A stretch of 64,000 nucleotides of DNA from Brienomyrus brachyistius. Lineage: Eukaryota; Chordata; Actinopteri; Osteoglossiformes; Mormyridae. The notes beneath the pieces are model-generated. The model saw only the letters and a list, made by a program, of their open reading frames with translations. It was not told where the DNA came from and did no database searches. The DNA lies in contig NC_064550.1 in the NCBI RefSeq assembly GCF_023856365.1, positions 22,507,629 to 22,571,628 of the forward strand, read 5' to 3'. Made by a program: the position numbers and the translations under genes. Shown one piece after another: positions 59,645 to 64,000 of the stretch; the first letter of the stretch is position 1, and every line of letters begins with the position of its first letter.

Positions 59645-60038
59645 CTTGGTGGCCTTTCATCTGTCGCTGTGAAATGGAAAAACAAGAGAGTGACTTTGGT
59701 TCTGGACGGCACCACAATTTGGGGCAGAGCTGCAGTGACCCGACCCCACTGACAGCAGAGTCAGACGACAGCTCCCCCCGCCCCACACGCACACACACAA
59801 ACAGCCCCCCCCCCCCCCAGGTCATCTGCAGTGAAGCGTGATGTGGCTGATTCTTCAGAATGGCAGCCGGCTGAGAGACAGGTGCAGGGGGGGGGGGGCC
59901 TTTTGGCGTAAAATGTGTCCCGGCTGAGATCCCGGGGACGCTTCGCCTGCCTGATGACATCGTCACGGACACCGAAGGTGGGGCTTTGTTTCCCATCTAC
60001 TACACGTGACGGTTGCTAGGTTACGGCTAGCATCATGA

Positions 60039-60362
<324 letters not shown>

Positions 60363-63023
60363 TGACAGTCCTGATAATGGCCAATTACAGGAGCCGTAAC
60401 TAATCTCATCACATAATTCATCCCACTGAAGCCATTTCTCCAACCTTCCTTCGGGTGAGTCTGAGGCAGGGGGGGGGCACCCTTCATTTTTCCCAGGGGT
60501 GATGTACAGGAGCAACGTGGAAACTTCCAGCAAAGATCCATGAGGGAAGCGGTGCCGGTTATCTGCGGTTATGGCAGGATTGCGTTTCCCCTGAGAGTCA
60601 CTGCTTACCGAAGCTGAAAAGGGATTTGGGAGCGGCTGTGTTTGAACTAAAAAAATGTTTTTAGTTCTGGCTAAGCCCCGTGTTTGAACTGAGGGATTTA
60701 ATAAATGGTTTACATCAAAATCTTTTACACTAAGATGTAAAAACCATTCATTGGCAAAACAGAAGTAGCTTGTTCTGAATAATAATGTGAGTAATAATTA
60801 CCATTTATTTAGGAAGAACTTTGCCCTCCTTGGGTATTCTGTCCCATTCAAAAAGGTAGATTCACAGCCTCGGATCTGGAGTTCGGATTTGAGTGATCCC
60901 GGGTCCAACTGGGTTTGATGACATTTCTAGGTAGAATTGTTTAGGAATAAGTGAAATGCATCTTGGAGATTCTTGTGGGACTTGTGAGACTATCAAAGTA
61001 CAATTAATCTCAAACGTTCATTAAGCATGTTATTGCACTTTTAGAATTTTTATTTATTTTTTGTAATTTGCTTTGATATTGAATCTCTGCCCACCAACCA
61101 TAAAGAATCGATTAACATGGATCAATACGTGATTTAAAAATGCAGTTAAAATGCATTTTTTAGCCTTATATAAGCTTTTTAATTCTCCCTTTCCCGCATT
61201 TAGATTTCATTTTGAACATGCCCAAATTGAGCAGAGCAGTGTCTGGGATCTTCTGCTCTGCCTCGGCATGCCATCGGTCACTCTGCGTTTGATTAGTTCG
61301 GTCTTTCGCTCCAGGGCTTAATTTGAAACACGATGCGGCCCATTCGGTGTTTCCAAGCCCGGCAGTCTCGGCTTGTTTAATTCCTGCCAAATTGAATGTG
61401 CCTTTTTAATCCGGCACAAAAAAACCTCCTCGACTCTGAGTGGTAGCACAGAGCCCGGTTGTGTCAATATACTCCCCCAAGCCTGTTCCAGAAACTTGCC
61501 CCCCTCCCCTCCTCTCCTTTTGGCCCTTCACCCCCCAGGATGGACTCTGACTTCCACTGAGGTATTATAACCATGGGGGTGCAACGGACAGCACAAGACA
61601 GGCCTGATTCTAGCTATAAAAAGAGACGGATTTCTTTCAGGGGCGCTGGAAGGGAACAGATTGCTTCACAGGGTCACTTCCCCTCTCAACAGGGGTGTAG
61701 CTGTTTCTCTTCTGATTCCAGCTCCTTGTAGCTTCAGTTGAAAAACACATTCTTTCCTTAACGGCCGTATGGTAGTTTTTAACAGCCTCCGATATTTAAT
61801 AATGGCTCAGAAAGTTAACGTGGTGACACAAAACATGCTAACAGTCAAGGAAATCCACAGCGAAACAAATAAAGACCAATGGATCACCTTGGGACCGGAA
61901 TGGATCTCGTCCTTTACTGCCAATGATAAATCCGTAACCGAACCGAACGGACGCCTTTCGTCCTCACGAGAGCCGGAGCGCGCCCAGTTCTCGATAGCAA
62001 GGCTCCCGCTATCTGCAGCAGTCATTACCAGGCAAATTAAGCTAAACCCAGGGGGAATCGATCGAAGGGCTTTTCATCTCCCCGCTAATCATACACAGGA
62101 GATCAAGGGCGAAGTCGGCCCAGGACACGGGGGGGGGGGGGAGGGGCGGTCCAGGGGGTCCTGAGGGCTAATGGCAGTGCTGGGGCCACACTGCTAAGCA
62201 TTTAGATGCTCATAAACACATCTTCACCAGCATATCGGCGGTGGATCAGTCGAAGAGGAAACAGACATCTTTTGATCTTCTTTTGTCTGGGGTGGGGGGG
62301 GGTTGGAATCTGTGCAACACATTCATAGGCCAACCACAAAAAGGAAGAAGGTGGAGATACAGAATACATCCAGCGTACAGTATGACAGCAGTTGCCTGGA
62401 ATGAAAAGCAGATTAAAGTGGAACGAAACAGAAGCCCCGGACGCATCCTTAGGGCGAATATAGACAAATCTGTTATCCAAGGTAACCTTGATGCTTATGA
62501 AAGCGTTTTGTGTCGGGGGAGGGCACCAGCATCCCAGCATTCATTCTGGTCGGTAAAGTAAGCCCCCCCCCCCCCCGAAAATATCCCTAGGATCATACGG
62601 ACCAGCTAGCAGGATGTAGGTCAAAGACTGACGGTCCAAAGATCCCTCGGACCAGGACTAGAACCAGGAGGCGGGCAATGGATCCATGTTTCTTTGGCCT
62701 GGGGGAGGGCAGGGCTGCGGGGAAAAGGGATTATTTTTCCGCTCACACGAGCCATCTCTCCTCAGTGGGCTTCAGCATCTCGCAGCGGGGTGGGGGGGAT
62801 GGGGGGGGTGGTACCGCTTCGCTGTCGTCAGCGGGAATAAAGGCTTTTTTTTCACGCGTCCGGTCAGACTTGTCTGACAGTCCTGGGATCTGAGCCTGGC
62901 TTTGTGTCTGCGCTCGTCCTCCCTGCCTGTGCTCTGTGGTGCTGGCAGCCATCAGACTTGCTCACGTAACACCGACACCCCCCCCCCCACCCCCTTTAAG
63001 ATGTCTCTATCCTGATCGCCCAT

Positions 63024-63041
63024 CCCCCCCCCCCCCCCCCC
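63024..63041. repeat. 18-nt poly-C tract
   Basis: An uninterrupted C run in intron 3. Confidence 0.95.
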
Positions 63042-63129
63042 GCCTCTCTGGCCGCTCTCCTGCTCTCCGTAATGAGCGTTCCTCCGAATCCGGCTCCGGG
63101 GCCGTTCCCGTCAAGCCCGGATCTAGCGG

Positions 63130-63350
63130 CCCATCGCCCAGGAAGCCAAACCCATTAAATATTAATCACCTGACCCGCCAATATCCCCCAAGATAAAAAT
63201 CATAGCTGGCACTTTATTAGAGTTATTTATATTTTATGAGTCGAATGGCTGCGGCTTCCTTCCGCACGGCCGCGGGACCGAGGTCACATGATATTTATGA
63301 TCTAACAAGCCGTCGTTAACCCCTTTCATGTCACGTGATCTGGGATCGCA
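63130..63350. promoter_or_regulatory. motif-dense unique segment before exon 4
   Basis: Non-repetitive sequence with AAGATAA (GATA-type) near 63191, a perfect E-box CACGTG at 63332-63337 and GTTAAC at 63315-63320. A candidate intronic enhancer by composition only. Confidence 0.25.
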
Positions 63351-63921
63351 AGCCCGAGCAAATTATGATGGATGGTATGAGCATGCAAGAAAGCACATAC
63401 CTGTTTCCCGTGGTTGTTTATTCTGTGGGGATGGGACAGGGTGGGGGGAGATTTATGGGGAAAGGGGTGATTTATATCTCTAATTATGATGGGGCCCTCA
63501 GAACAGCAAGGCACAGCTATGATGAATTCCTGCCCTGCTCACTGCCCCTGAAGGACGTGCACCCAGGGTAAACATTTAACCAAACAGGAAAGTCCTTTGT
63601 TTGTATTCAAACGAGACACATAGATGGGGAGGGTAACAGGAAGCACCTCCCATCTGCCTTAACACCCGCGGTCGATCCCCTGATTGGCACTAAGGTCTCC
63701 TCCTCTTGTCATTTAGGCATGCAGTGCATCAATCAGGTGACACCGCCAGAATGGGCATTTTGGCAGGAAACGGGCGTGAAGGGAGTGCAGTGAAAACTTC
63801 CGGAAAATTCCGAAAAGCTGCCTCTAAGGGCACCTTTCTGCTGAGTAATCTTTGTTTCTTCCCCATTCCATTCCCTCCTCTTGTCCTCCTCTCTCTCCAT
63901 CTCTTCTGACCTCCTTGCCCG

Positions 63922-63956
63922 CCCCCCCCCCCCCCCCCCCACCTTCTCCGGTGAAG
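63922..63956 (+). promoter_or_regulatory. exon 4 splice acceptor with C19 tract
   Basis: Nineteen C residues at 63922-63940, then ACCTTCTCCGGTGAAG. The tract is separated from the AG by a short mixed stretch, and the final trinucleotide is AAG. Confidence 0.75.
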
Positions 63957-64000
63957 GACGGGCGCTGCTGAGGCTGAACGCGGAGAAGCTGGAGCGCATG
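63957..64000 (+). CDS. samd10: samd10 coding exon 4 (partial, SAM domain continues)
   Basis: The acceptor is GTGAAG ending at 63956, preceded by a 19-nt C run (63922-63940) and ACCTTCTCCG. The first two bases GA complete Gly123 with the last base of exon 3. Then RALLRLNAEKLERM (residues 124-137) continues the SAM domain, including the helix 4-5 region typical of the SAMD10/12 pair. The exon is cut by the window edge. The AAG acceptor is weaker than CAG or TAG, but no other AG gives the conserved join. The rest of the SAM domain and the C-terminal tail lie downstream. Confidence 0.93.

Overview
This is a stretch of vertebrate nuclear DNA, almost certainly from a ray-finned (teleost-type) fish. 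The evidence is interrupted coding exons with GT..AG borders, Tc1-like transposon remnants, tRNA-headed SINEs, an abundant SINE-like element with an (ATGG)n tail, very many minisatellites and tetranucleotide arrays, and long homopolymer G or C tracts. The species cannot be named from the sequence alone. There are no bacterial-style genes. Nearly all open reading frames in the window are chance frames or run through simple repeats.

One protein-coding gene is well supported: samd10 (sterile alpha motif domain-containing 10), plus strand, running off the right edge. I place four coding exons: a 13-nt coding part of exon 1 (29154-29166, inferred), exon 2 (49170-49354), exon 3 (60075-60243) and the start of exon 4 (63957-64000). 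Phases join cleanly (1, 0, 1) and give the first 137 residues: a conserved N-terminal block followed by most of a SAM domain. The introns are about 20.0, 10.7 and 3.7 kb. A CpG-rich segment at about 28840-29260 is the likely promoter and 5' leader.

Layout: 1-28.8 kb is intergenic. It holds a degenerate Tc1-like element (2041-2917), a non-autonomous inverted-repeat element (6520-7059), a quiet possible regulatory region (11.3-14.4 kb) with POU octamers and Sox-like sites, three copies of the (ATGG)-tailed element (two with perfect target-site duplications), a 38-bp minisatellite (17.36-18.34 kb), a foldback MITE (21.66-21.82 kb), a CpG-rich island-like patch (22.43-23.0 kb) and a tRNA-Leu-like sequence (27.67-27.75 kb). 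Intron 1 holds an 18-bp minisatellite (42.47-43.22 kb) and a 1.7-kb, 32-bp minisatellite with a 448-bp higher-order repeat (45.24-46.94 kb). Intron 2 opens with a 1.2-kb pyrimidine-rich minisatellite starting about 26 nt after the exon 2 donor, and also holds a 640-bp TCTA/TCCA array and a 28-bp minisatellite. Exons 3 and 4 are each preceded by a run of about 20 C residues.

I found no undescribed gene system. The most notable signals are the satellite architecture, the unusual sequence context of the samd10 splice sites, and a few unexplained non-repetitive patches that could be regulatory.
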